From contig NZ_AMRN01000004.1 in assembly GCF_000300275.1 (NCBI RefSeq), forward strand, positions 62,001 through 126,000: DNA of 64,000 nt, given 5' to 3'. A program made the translations under genes and the position numbers. Below are positions 1 to 8,343 of the stretch, piece by piece. Positions within the stretch are counted from its first letter, which is position 1, and each line of letters begins with the position of its first letter. The notes beneath the pieces were generated by a model that did no database searches, was not told the origin of the DNA, and saw only the letters and a program-made list of their open reading frames with translations. The DNA comes from Thalassospira profundimaris WP0211 (GTDB taxonomy: Bacteria; Pseudomonadota; Alphaproteobacteria; Rhodospirillales; Thalassospiraceae).

Positions 1-75
1 GTCCATCTTGGCAACGGCGATGGCTTGAGTGGTTCAACCGGTATGCTGAGCGCAACCGGGGCCATGGTCCACTAA
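1..75 (+). CDS. 3' end of an unidentified CDS
   Basis: Frame 1 is open from the window edge to a TAA at 73-75. The 24 visible residues are rich in Gly, Ser and Thr (LGNGDGLSGSTG...) and give no family. A hairpin with A/T tracts follows within 25 bases, which supports a real gene end. Too little is present for a function. Confidence 0.4.
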   Translation, partial: VHLGNGDGLSGSTGMLSATGAMVH

Positions 76-95
76 GACATCAAAGCAATAAGACA

Positions 96-133
96 AAAAA
101 ATCCCGGCCCGGGTTTCCCCGGCCGGGATTTTT
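96..133. terminator. Bidirectional intrinsic terminator
   Basis: A run of A, then ATCCCGGCC (101-109) paired with GGCCGGGAT (121-129), then a run of T. It sits between the converging ends of the partial + strand gene and the - strand lipoprotein and can serve both. Confidence 0.75.
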
Positions 134-157
134 GTTATCCGACCTTTGCCGATCAGA

Positions 158-1732
158 TCAGCAGGTCTTTTCCGACAACCAGCCGATAAACACGCCGTTC
201 TGTTCAAGGCGTTCATGGGCAAAGCATTCGCCACCGGGATAGGCGCTATTGGCCGGGGTGTAGCGCACAACGTCTTCGCCGGGCAGAATGTTGGTCGTGG
301 TTTCGACCTGTTCGGTATGGGCGGTGCCCATGCCATCAGACGTCACAAGACAATCATAACGCCCGCCATTGCCATTGATGGTTCGGACACCGACCATGCC
401 ATGATCCATCGGCCAGGCTTTCAGGACCGACACCAGATCACCGGGATTTTTGGCAAGGCAGGCGGTGATGGCGGGCATCATGTCATCGAAATAGCGCGTC
501 CAGATGCCATCGCCCTGTCTTTTAAGCTCGGCAACCGAGACCACCGGGAAATCACCCGGTGCAAGGGCAAGGCTTGCGGCCTCGACCGGCATGGATGAAA
601 CCGCACAATGGAAATCGCCCGACGGCGTTGTCCAGATTGCATCGGCCCCCTTGCCCCGCAATTCGTACATGTCATTGCCATAGCCATATCCCGAACCGGT
701 CGGCATCTGTGCCAGACTGATCGGTTCGCGTCCGCGCATTTCGACAATGGCGCGTTCGGCATCATGATCAAATGTCACGGCAAAGCGGCTTTGATCATCG
801 CAGATAAACAGTTCCGGGCCGGTCATCGGATCCGGGGTACTGTTAAGCTGGCTTAACATCGCCTCGATCCGGCTGAGCGCCACCTTGCTTTGCGATAATG
901 CACCGCTGATTTCATGTTCATCGGGCTGGCTGGATGTGCCGTTGACGGTTTTGGTACCACTTGAAAAGCGCCCCTGGGCGAAATCCAGTGTCAGGGTGTA
1001 ATGCAGCGGTGCGTCGCTTTGCTCCCCGCCGTAATTGACCCGTTTGGCGTCCTCGGCAAAGCGCAGCAATTGACCATTGCGGTAATAGAGTTTGACGTCA
1101 CTTGATCCGTAATCACCAAGATCGCGATGCTCATCAACCAGAAGCGGTTCACCATCCGTCGTGACATAGGCCTTATAGGTCACGGTGTGGTCCGATGCGG
1201 AATACTGGCCGGGAATGACACGCATGTCGGCCAGTTTGGCCTCGATCGCTGCGATGTCGTCAGGCACATCCGATCCATCGCCATTGCGCGCACCATCGCC
1301 CTGAACGCGCGGCACCTGGCGAACGACGATATCAACGTCGCTTGGCGCACCGCGGGTCAGGACCGGGTAGCTTTGATCATTGCGAAACAGAAGATCGCCA
1401 TTGGCATTGACGATTTTGGCTTCGACCGCATAGCTGTGCTTGGGTTCGATATCATCAAGATCATAGGGCAGGATGAAAACCATCGGCGGGTTTGCCACTG
1501 GCTGGCGCAGCGATGCGATTTCCACCGATGGCGCGTCAGCGCGCGAGACATCAAGCAACCGCACGACAAGGAAGGTATTATCCGGCGAAAGTGCGATCCG
1601 TTCACGGTAACTGACCGATCCGGTGACGCTGTTGCTTGGTGATTGCAGGGCGGCACAGCCCGACAATATTGCGACCACGCCAAAGGCAATAAGCGCCCTT
1701 GCCCACATGGTTGCGGCGGTAACAGGTTTCAT
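158..1732 (-). CDS. Lipoprotein with YbaY-like and MliC-like domains
   Basis: Predicted outer-membrane or periplasmic lipoprotein of 524 residues. The start at 1732 (MKPVTAATMW) is preferred because it gives a lipoprotein signal ending in the lipobox LSGC, with Cys26; the longer upstream frame has no signal character. Residues about 38-140 (SYRERIALSPDNTFLVVRLL..., ILPYD, YPVLTRG) match the YbaY/YscW lipoprotein family. Residues about 305-385 (ICDDQSRFAVTF, GSGYGYGNDMYELRGKG) match MliC, the membrane-bound inhibitor of C-type lysozyme. The middle segment and the Cys-containing last 140 residues are unassigned. A periplasmic lysozyme-inhibitor or envelope-protection role is inferred from the MliC part. 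The gene stands alone. Confidence 0.75.
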   Translation of the reverse strand: MKPVTAATMWARALIAFGVVAILSGCAALQSPSNSVTGSVSYRERIALSPDNTFLVVRLLDVSRADAPSVEIASLRQPVANPPMVFILPYDLDDIEPKHSYAVEAKIVNANGDLLFRNDQSYPVLTRGAPSDVDIVVRQVPRVQGDGARNGDGSDVPDDIAAIEAKLADMRVIPGQYSASDHTVTYKAYVTTDGEPLLVDEHRDLGDYGSSDVKLYYRNGQLLRFAEDAKRVNYGGEQSDAPLHYTLTLDFAQGRFSSGTKTVNGTSSQPDEHEISGALSQSKVALSRIEAMLSQLNSTPDPMTGPELFICDDQSRFAVTFDHDAERAIVEMRGREPISLAQMPTGSGYGYGNDMYELRGKGADAIWTTPSGDFHCAVSSMPVEAASLALAPGDFPVVSVAELKRQGDGIWTRYFDDMMPAITACLAKNPGDLVSVLKAWPMDHGMVGVRTINGNGGRYDCLVTSDGMGTAHTEQVETTTNILPGEDVVRYTPANSAYPGGECFAHERLEQNGVFIGWLSEKTC

Positions 1733-1913
1733 TTTAACCCCGGCTTGCTCGTATTTTTGGTGATGTGTTCTGCCACCACATAATGGTGACGCCAAACATA
1801 CTGAAAACCAAGGCCAAAAATGGGCAAATCGCGCCAATTACCCGAATTAGGGCACCCAAGGGGCTGTTTGGCGCGATTTGCGTGTAAGGCGATGCAATCC
1901 TGACGAAAAAAGC

Positions 1914-2804
1914 CTAGCCGGCAAACGGGTGGCACAATTGGCCGGCGACCTCTGTTCGGATCGACAGCAGCGCGCCTTCAAGCGGATTGCCATTGCCTTC
2001 CAACCCGACCGCGGCCGAGGTGATATAAAGCGTCTTGAGATCCGGGCCACCAAACACGCAACTGGTCGGCTGGGTTACCGGCAGTTCGACGATGCGATCG
2101 ACACTGCCATCCGGCGCAAAGCGGATCAGACATCCCCCGCCCCACCGCGCATTCCAGATATAGCCATCGGCATCCATCGCCGAGCCATCCATATTGCCAC
2201 GATCCTGCGGGCCAAAGAAGACCTTTGGATTGGATGGCACACCGGTTTTCATGTCAAAGTCATAGACATTGAGCGTATTGGTGATGGTATCGCCAAAGAA
2301 CATCTTTGTGCCATCGGCCGACCATAACAGCGTGTTGGAAATCCCGATATTCTCGCCAAAACGCGATGTCTCGCCGTCCGCCGTGACACAGTTCAGCGTC
2401 CCGGTCGAAATCGTGACCGGCAGGTCTTCACCATTCGGCCCGATATTGTTTTGCATGGTCCCGATCCAGAACCGGCCCATCGGATCGACCCGGCTTTCAT
2501 TTGATCGGTTGCCTGGATGATCGCCATCAGGGGCGACAAACGGGGTGGTTTTGCCACTGTCGGGATCCAGAAAGGCCAACCCGTCGGCAAGGGCTACCAG
2601 AAGCCCGCCCTTTTGCCGCGGCACGATGGCGGCAACCGGCTGATCAAATACCCAGCTGCGCGATCCGCCGTCATCCGGGCGGAGCGCATAGGCCGTCTTT
2701 CCGACGATATCGACCCAGTACAGAACGCCATCTTCGGCATCCCAATGCGGGCCTTCCCCCAATGTGCATCGCAGATTTGGCAAAACGGTTTTTACGTTAG
2801 ACAT
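1914..2804 (-). CDS. SMP-30/gluconolactonase family lactonase (first copy)
   Basis: A 296-residue six-bladed propeller hydrolase of the SMP-30/LRE family. It begins in the usual way: LGEGPHWDAEDGVLYWVDI carries the metal-ligand Glu17, followed by SNESRVDPMGRFWIGTM and SNTLLWSADGTKMFFGDT with further Asn/Asp ligands. Members hydrolyse sugar-acid lactones using a divalent metal, usually in the cytoplasm. A second family member lies at 20487-21401 inside the uronate cluster; this copy is isolated, downstream of a 300-bp gap, so its substrate cannot be assigned. No signal peptide. Confidence 0.85.
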   Translation of the reverse strand: MSNVKTVLPNLRCTLGEGPHWDAEDGVLYWVDIVGKTAYALRPDDGGSRSWVFDQPVAAIVPRQKGGLLVALADGLAFLDPDSGKTTPFVAPDGDHPGNRSNESRVDPMGRFWIGTMQNNIGPNGEDLPVTISTGTLNCVTADGETSRFGENIGISNTLLWSADGTKMFFGDTITNTLNVYDFDMKTGVPSNPKVFFGPQDRGNMDGSAMDADGYIWNARWGGGCLIRFAPDGSVDRIVELPVTQPTSCVFGGPDLKTLYITSAAVGLEGNGNPLEGALLSIRTEVAGQLCHPFAG

Positions 2805-3013
2805 GGGTTCTCCCTGATCGCGGCGCGTCTGTTTTGGCGCCTTGTAATTGTATGACCATTCTTATCGCGGCAAACCGCCCGATGCGATCAAAATTATAAG
2901 CTTTCATTGCTAACCGGAATGATGCCCGCTGAAAAGTAATTTTATATGATGATTGGATGGGTCGCTTTAATTTTCCGCAGGCTGCAATCGCAACTCGGTT
3001 GCATTTAGACAAA
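2805..3013. other. Intergenic region between divergent genes
   Basis: It separates the divergent lactonase and ABC importer. The A/T-rich part around 2930-2960 may hold promoters for both, but no -35/-10 pair is convincing. The Fur-like site at 3014-3032 forms its right end. Confidence 0.5.
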
Positions 3014-3032
3014 GTAATTGATAAGCATTCTC
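3014..3032 (+). promoter_or_regulatory. Fur-box-like site before the siderophore ABC operon
   Basis: GTAATTGATAAGCATTCTC matches the 19-bp consensus GATAATGATAATCATTATC at 14 of 19 positions. It lies 77 bases before the ATPase start, where iron repression of the 3109-7859 operon would be expected. Whether the protein is Fur or another iron regulator cannot be told from the site. Confidence 0.6.
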
Positions 3033-3108
3033 AGGTTTTATAGCGCGCCTGCTTGCCGCGATCCGGCGATGGCGCAGTTTCCATTTCCCGGCGCATGAGT
3101 TTCCGTCC

Positions 3109-3885
3109 ATGTTCGACCTGAAAGACGTCGCTTTCAAAAGTGATGGCAAAAAGCCAAAGACGCTGCTTGAGGACATCACGGTCGGTTTCCCGACCGGGGC
3201 GTTCAGCGCGATTGTTGGCCATAACGGATCGGGCAAAAGTACGCTGATCAAGCTTCTGGCGCGCAAAAACAAACCGGCATCCGGGGCCATCGCACTCGAC
3301 GGACAGGACCTTGCCCATCACGGCACGCGCGATTTCGCCCGCAAGGTGGCCTACCTTCCGCAAAACCCGGTTGTGCCGCCGCATTTGAGTGTCCGCGAAC
3401 TGGTGGCTTTTGGCCGCTATCCATGGCGCGGGGCGTTTGGGCGGTATCGCGACGAAGACCATGCCAAGATCGATCGGGCAATGGAACTAACCCACGTGAC
3501 GGAGTTTTCCGACCGGCTGATCGCAAGCCTTTCGGGTGGGGAACGCCAGCGGGTCTGGCTTGCCATGTTGCTGGCCCAGGATGCACCGGTGCTGCTGCTG
3601 GATGAGCCGACCTCGGCCCTTGATGTCGGTCATCAGCGCGACATTTTGCAACTGGTCGCCAACCTTAAGGACCAGAACAGTCTGACCGTGATTGCCGTGT
3701 TGCACGACATCGACATGGTCGGGCGTTTTGCCGATCACATTCTGGCACTGCGCGGCGGGCGCACCTGTTGGCAGGGCACCCCGCACTATTTCATGAATGG
3801 CGATACGCTGCGCGATATTTTCCAGACCGATATCGACGTCATCAAACTCAGCAACCCGGACCGCTTCATAAGCTATGTCGCCTAG
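3109..3885 (+). CDS. Siderophore ABC importer, ATP-binding protein (FhuC-like)
   Basis: A 258-residue ATPase of the Fe3+-siderophore/B12 importer family. Visible motifs: Walker A GHNGSGKST (37-45), signature LSGGERQRVWLA, Walker B VLLLDEPTSALD, then the switch histidine VLHDIDM. It powers the fused permease encoded at 5838-7859. It is first in the operon, 42 bases before the first binding protein. The start ATG has no strong Shine-Dalgarno sequence, but the next residues (FDLKDVAF) align with the usual N-terminus of the family. Gene order ATPase, binding protein, binding protein, permease resembles fhuCDB. Confidence 0.9.
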   Translation: MFDLKDVAFKSDGKKPKTLLEDITVGFPTGAFSAIVGHNGSGKSTLIKLLARKNKPASGAIALDGQDLAHHGTRDFARKVAYLPQNPVVPPHLSVRELVAFGRYPWRGAFGRYRDEDHAKIDRAMELTHVTEFSDRLIASLSGGERQRVWLAMLLAQDAPVLLLDEPTSALDVGHQRDILQLVANLKDQNSLTVIAVLHDIDMVGRFADHILALRGGRTCWQGTPHYFMNGDTLRDIFQTDIDVIKLSNPDRFISYVA

Positions 3886-3927
3886 CTGCTTGCGCACGTC
3901 TCCACATCAACAGGGATCAGGGAAATC

Positions 3928-4893
3928 ATGATATCAAAACCTTGGATTGGCAGCATTGCGACGCGCTTTGTTCTTGTCGCCGGAATGGTTGGCACATTTG
4001 GTACGGCCCAGCCCGTCATGGCTGAGGAAACCTTTACCCATGAGTTGGGTGAGATCAGCCTTGATACTCACCCGACCCGCTTTGCAGTTTCCAACTGGGC
4101 CCTGACCGAAAGCCTGATCGCGCTTGGCATTGATCCGGTGGCGATCCCGGAATCTGATGGATACCGCGCCTGGGTGGTGGAACCCAAACTGCCCGAAAGT
4201 TTCACCGACCTTGGCACCCGCCGCGAGCCGAATTTCGAGGCGCTCCGCGATGCCAAGCCGGACGCCATCCTGATCAGTACTGATGTCGCCATGGCTTATG
4301 AAAAGCTGTCTGGCTATGCGCCGACACTCGTTTATTCGATCTATAATACCGGCAGTGACGAACCCGCGATTGACCGGGCCGAGACCCTGTTGCGCAATGT
4401 CGCCAAACTGGCCGGTAAGCCGGACGCCGCCGAGGATGTGATTGCATCGGTCAACGCCCGGATCGAGGCCGCTGCCAAACGCATCCGCGATCATGTCGGC
4501 GATGATGCGAAATTCGCCGTTGTCCGTATCCTTGATGAGTCGCATTTCCGAATTCACGGCAAGACATCGCTGTTTGGCTCCGTCCTTGACCGCATGGGTT
4601 TTGCCAATGCCTGGGACGGGGATGTCAATGGCTGGGCATTTCATAATGGCGATGTGTCCGATCTGGCCAAGATGGGCGATGTACAGTTCGCCTATGTCGA
4701 GCCGATCGCACCGACCACACGCGAAACCCTGTTTAACTCTGCGATCTGGAAAGCCATGCCGTTTGCACGCAAGGGCCATGTCCATGCCATCCCGGCAAGC
4801 TGGACCTTTGGCGGGGTATTGTCCGCGGCACGCTTTGCCGAATTGCTGGCCGACGCGGTTACGAATACTGACACCGCCGCAAGCGGTTCGTAA
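3928..4893 (+). CDS. Siderophore periplasmic binding protein (FhuD-like), first copy
   Basis: A 321-residue class III binding protein with a Sec signal ending near MAEETF. The core has the family layout: LDTHPTRFAVSNWALTESL, then IPESDGYRAWV, then FEALRDAKPDAILIS. AGGGAAAT gives a clear ribosome site before the ATG. It should capture a ferric siderophore in the periplasm and deliver it to the FhuB-like permease. It is closely similar in layout to the next gene, so the operon carries a tandem duplication. The siderophore is unknown. Confidence 0.87.
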   Translation: MISKPWIGSIATRFVLVAGMVGTFGTAQPVMAEETFTHELGEISLDTHPTRFAVSNWALTESLIALGIDPVAIPESDGYRAWVVEPKLPESFTDLGTRREPNFEALRDAKPDAILISTDVAMAYEKLSGYAPTLVYSIYNTGSDEPAIDRAETLLRNVAKLAGKPDAAEDVIASVNARIEAAAKRIRDHVGDDAKFAVVRILDESHFRIHGKTSLFGSVLDRMGFANAWDGDVNGWAFHNGDVSDLAKMGDVQFAYVEPIAPTTRETLFNSAIWKAMPFARKGHVHAIPASWTFGGVLSAARFAELLADAVTNTDTAASGS

Positions 4894-4905
4894 GGGACAT
4901 CTGGC

Positions 4906-5841
4906 ATGAACATCCTTCGCGCGCTTGTTTGCCCGGTTTTGCTGTGTGTTGCCCTGGTCGGTGCACATGCATCAACCGCCATCGCCGACCCGATCGAGAT
5001 CGAACATGAACGCGGCATTTTGCGCCTTGATGCCCCGGCCACGCGGGTGGCGACCATCAACTGGGCCTTTACCGAAAGCGTCATTGCCCTTGGCCTTGAT
5101 CCGGTCGCCATTGCCGACCCGCAAGATTACGTCGACTGGGTTGCCAAGCCGGACCTTCCAGACAGCTTCGTTGACCTTGGCCAGCGTTCATCGCCCAATC
5201 TTGAAGCGCTTCGTGCATCAAAACCGGATCTGATCATTTCCGTGCCCGATCTGGGAATGTCTTATGAAAAACTGGCCGAGATTGCGCCGGTTCTGGAACT
5301 CAGACTGTTTGATGGCAAGCGCCCCGCGTTTGAAACCGCGCGCGAGGTGTTTGGCAAAATCGCCAAGGCCACCGGACGCGAGGCAGAGGCCAAAGCCTAT
5401 CTTGCCGATATTGATCAGGAATTGATCAAATATGGCGACCGTATCAAAACCGCCATCGGACCCGATCAGACAATCAACGTTGTGTTCTTCTTTGATGAAA
5501 GCAATGTCGGGATCTTTGCCGATATCTCGCTGCCAGGTTCGGTGATGACGGCAATGGGCGTGCCGGTCGCCTATGACGGGGAGGTCAACAAGTGGGGCTT
5601 TGGCCGTGGCGGGCTGGAGATCCTAGCCCCCTATGCGAAGGAAACGCTGGTCTATACCAATCCGGTGCCCGAAATTGTGCTTGATAAACTTCTGAATTCC
5701 CCGATCTGGAAGGTGATGGATTTCACCCGTAACAACCGGGTTTATGAATTGCCGGTGGTCTGGGCCTATGGCGGGGTCCCGTCCGGGCTTCGGTTTGCCA
5801 AACTCCTGACCGAGACCATTGAAAACGGCCCGCAACAATGA
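4906..5841 (+). CDS. Siderophore periplasmic binding protein (FhuD-like), second copy
   Basis: A 311-residue paralogue of the preceding protein. It has a signal peptide ending around STAIADP, then LDAPATRVATINWAFTESV, and LEALRASKPDLIISV. AAGGGA precedes the ATG by a normal distance. Its last codon overlaps the permease start in an ATGA, so the two are translationally coupled. Two binding proteins serving one fused permease suggests two related siderophores, or specialised delivery; this is inference. Confidence 0.87.
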   Translation: MNILRALVCPVLLCVALVGAHASTAIADPIEIEHERGILRLDAPATRVATINWAFTESVIALGLDPVAIADPQDYVDWVAKPDLPDSFVDLGQRSSPNLEALRASKPDLIISVPDLGMSYEKLAEIAPVLELRLFDGKRPAFETAREVFGKIAKATGREAEAKAYLADIDQELIKYGDRIKTAIGPDQTINVVFFFDESNVGIFADISLPGSVMTAMGVPVAYDGEVNKWGFGRGGLEILAPYAKETLVYTNPVPEIVLDKLLNSPIWKVMDFTRNNRVYELPVVWAYGGVPSGLRFAKLLTETIENGPQQ

Positions 5842-7859
5842 GTAACTCGGCACTTCAATCTTCAGGCAGATCCGGCTTTCCCGGTACGCTGTCCATTCCG
5901 GCGATCCTGACAGGCGTCCTGGGGTTGCTGACCCTTGCCGTGCTGGTAATTGATTTCTGGCCGTATCTTGGCAATGGACAGGCCACCCAGGCGATGTTCA
6001 GCCCGGATGAAACCGATTTTGATCAGATCCTGTTTCATTACAGCACCCTGCCCCGCCTTGCGATGGCGTTTCTGTGCGGGGCTGGTCTGGCGCTTGCCGG
6101 TGCGGCCATCCAGACAGTTTTGCGCAATCCGTTGGCATCGCCGACAACCCTTGGTGTCGGGGCGGGTGTTGAGTTTGCCCTGACCCTGTTTGTCCTGCTG
6201 GCCCCGGCATCGCTTGCCATGTTTCAGGAGGCCTTTGCCCTTGCCGGGGGTTTGATTGCGCTCGGTGCGGTCTATCTGATTGCGGCCAATCGTGGTAACG
6301 CAACACTTTGGCTCATTCTGGCCGGGATGATCGTCAATCTGCTGTTGCAGTCGGGATCGCAGATCATCCTGCTGTTTAACGAGCAATATCTGCAATCGAT
6401 CTTCATGTGGGGGGCTGGTGATCTGGCCCAGAATGGCTGGGAGGATACGCAGTTCGTCTGGCCGCGTGTACTGATGGGTATGATTGCCATTCTGGCCCTG
6501 TCGCGCCCGCTTGATCTTCTGGCCCTTGGCGATGACACGGCAAGTTCGCTGGGCGCGAAGGTTACGGTTCTTAGACTGCTGATCCTTGGGCTTGCCGTTT
6601 TCATCACCGCATCAGTAATTTCGGCCGCTGGCATGATCGGCTTTGTCGGTTTGGCCATTCCGGCCGCCCTGCGGATTGCCGGTTTGTCGCGGTCACGCGA
6701 TTTGATGATCTATTCCGTTTTCACCGGTGGCTTTGCGCTGGTCGTGATTGATTTTCTGGTGCGCCAGTTTAACGAATTTGGCGGCGATCCCTTGCCGACC
6801 GGGGCTGCCACCGCGCTCTTTGGTGCACCGTTCATCATTTTCATGTTGCGCAAGGCGCGCATCATGCCCGGCAACCAGAATGATGATCAGCACAGCGATC
6901 AACAGATCGTCTCGAAAACAACCCTTTCAATTGGCTTGACCTTCAGCCTTGTCATCGGCGTGGTGTTTTCATTGTTCGTCTCGCTGGACGGCAATGGTTT
7001 TGTCGTTCTGGGCTGGCAGGATAGCAGCCTTGATATCCTGATCGGTCGTTCAGAACGGACCTTTGCCGCGATGATTTGTGGCGCCGCCCTTGCGGTTTCG
7101 GGCACGCTTATTCAGCGTGTCGGTCGCAACCCGCTGGCAAGCCCGGAAATCACCGGGGTCAGTTCGGCCACTGCCCTTGCCATGATCATGGCACTGGCGA
7201 TTTTTGGTTTCGGACAGCGCGCGGAACTGATGGTGATCGGGGCCGCGGGCGGGATTGCGTCGCTTCTGGTGTTGCTGGCACTCTGTCGCAAATTCACCCA
7301 TGCACCGCATTACATGTTGCTCAATGGTCTGGCCATGACCGCCATTTTGGGCGCGATTGTTCGCATTGTTTTGACCCGTGGCGGCACGCAGACATCGATG
7401 CTGATGTCGTGGCTGGCAGGCACCACCTATTTCACCAATATGAACGAGGTGATGATTGTTGCCGGTGTCACCGGTGTGCTTCTGGTGGTGGCAATTGCGC
7501 TCAGGCGCCCGCTGGAACTGGCATCGCTTGGCACGGATCAATCCGTGTCATTGGGTCTTGGGATTTCCGGCTTTCAGTTTGCCATGATGCTGCTTGCTGC
7601 AATCTTGGCCGCCAGCGCAACCCTTCTGGTCGGACCGCTTAGCTTCGTTGGGTTGATGGCACCACATCTGGCGCGTGTGGCGGGTTACCGCCTTGCCGGC
7701 GGTCATTTGCTGGGCGCTGTTCTTATCGGGGTCAATGTCATGATGGTGGCCGAATGGCTGGCGCGCAACATGATCTATCCGGCACAACTGCCGACCGGCC
7801 TGATCGCCGCCCTGATCGGCACGAGCTACTTCCTGATCCTTGCGGTTCGTAAACGTTAG
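5838..7859 (+). CDS. Siderophore ABC importer, fused double permease (FhuB-like)
   Basis: A 673-residue inner-membrane permease made of two BtuC/FecCD-type halves in one chain, as in FhuB (about 660 residues). Each half carries the same signature: RNPLASPTTLGVG in the first and RNPLASPEITGVS in the second. Each also has a G-rich GLAIP or GLMAPHLAR segment that contacts the ATPase. About 20 membrane segments are visible. It overlaps the second binding protein by 4 bases. The stop is only 9 bases from the stop of the convergent His-rich gene. Confidence 0.92.
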   Translation: MSNSALQSSGRSGFPGTLSIPAILTGVLGLLTLAVLVIDFWPYLGNGQATQAMFSPDETDFDQILFHYSTLPRLAMAFLCGAGLALAGAAIQTVLRNPLASPTTLGVGAGVEFALTLFVLLAPASLAMFQEAFALAGGLIALGAVYLIAANRGNATLWLILAGMIVNLLLQSGSQIILLFNEQYLQSIFMWGAGDLAQNGWEDTQFVWPRVLMGMIAILALSRPLDLLALGDDTASSLGAKVTVLRLLILGLAVFITASVISAAGMIGFVGLAIPAALRIAGLSRSRDLMIYSVFTGGFALVVIDFLVRQFNEFGGDPLPTGAATALFGAPFIIFMLRKARIMPGNQNDDQHSDQQIVSKTTLSIGLTFSLVIGVVFSLFVSLDGNGFVVLGWQDSSLDILIGRSERTFAAMICGAALAVSGTLIQRVGRNPLASPEITGVSSATALAMIMALAIFGFGQRAELMVIGAAGGIASLLVLLALCRKFTHAPHYMLLNGLAMTAILGAIVRIVLTRGGTQTSMLMSWLAGTTYFTNMNEVMIVAGVTGVLLVVAIALRRPLELASLGTDQSVSLGLGISGFQFAMMLLAAILAASATLLVGPLSFVGLMAPHLARVAGYRLAGGHLLGAVLIGVNVMMVAEWLARNMIYPAQLPTGLIAALIGTSYFLILAVRKR

Positions 7860-7868
7860 GGGCAGGAT

Positions 7869-8264
7869 TTAAATTACGGCCCAGTTTCGTGCCAATTCAA
7901 AAGCATGATCAAGGCTGTCGGTGCGTTTGACGGCAAAGGGCAGCATCTGCGCAAAATTGCTGTCCTCGGCATCCTCATGTCCGTGATCATCATCGCCATG
8001 ATGATGGCCTTCATCGACGCGGATCAGGCCCTTGGCAAAGATATCCAACCGATCGCGGTTGCGCTTGAACCATGCAGCCGCCTGTTTGCGGATTTCATGA
8101 TCCTGATTGATAAAACCCGCCACGCGAAAGATCAAGACGGCCGGTTCGCTGCGTTCGGCCAAGGCATCAAGGGCAGCGATATAAGCTTTACCGTCTGCCT
8201 CGCTTTGCTGATTGATCATTTCAAACAAAACGATATCGGTCTCTGGTGTTGAGGATCGAAACAT
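7869..8264 (-). CDS. Small His-rich protein downstream of a TonB receptor
   Basis: A 131-residue soluble protein of unknown function. The start at 8264 (MFRSSTPETD) has an AAGGAAA ribosome site; the longer frame does not. The middle has a His/Asp cluster, HHHGDDDHGHEDAED, which looks able to bind metal. No signal peptide or membrane segment is visible. It is last in the ECF sigma-FecR-receptor run and is separated from the receptor by a perfect hairpin. A link to iron or another metal is inferred from place and composition only. Confidence 0.65.
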   Translation of the reverse strand: MFRSSTPETDIVLFEMINQQSEADGKAYIAALDALAERSEPAVLIFRVAGFINQDHEIRKQAAAWFKRNRDRLDIFAKGLIRVDEGHHHGDDDHGHEDAEDSNFAQMLPFAVKRTDSLDHAFELARNWAVI

Positions 8265-8287
8265 ATTGGTTTCCTTTACGCGCAAGA

Positions 8288-8309
8288 GCCCGGCGGAAAA
8301 CCGCCGGGC
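8288..8309 (-). terminator. Perfect hairpin between receptor and His-rich gene
   Basis: GCCCGGCGG (8288-8296) pairs perfectly with CCGCCGGGC (8301-8309) across a 4-base loop. No T-run follows, so it may be an attenuator or an mRNA-stabilising stem rather than a full terminator. Confidence 0.5.
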
Positions 8310-8343
8310 CGTTGGATGGGGCCATCCGATGCAGATGCCGTCA

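Noticed and set aside
3934..4968. A 344-residue frame on the - strand opposite the first binding protein
   Set aside because: Shadow of the binding protein gene; it overlaps two well-supported + strand genes.
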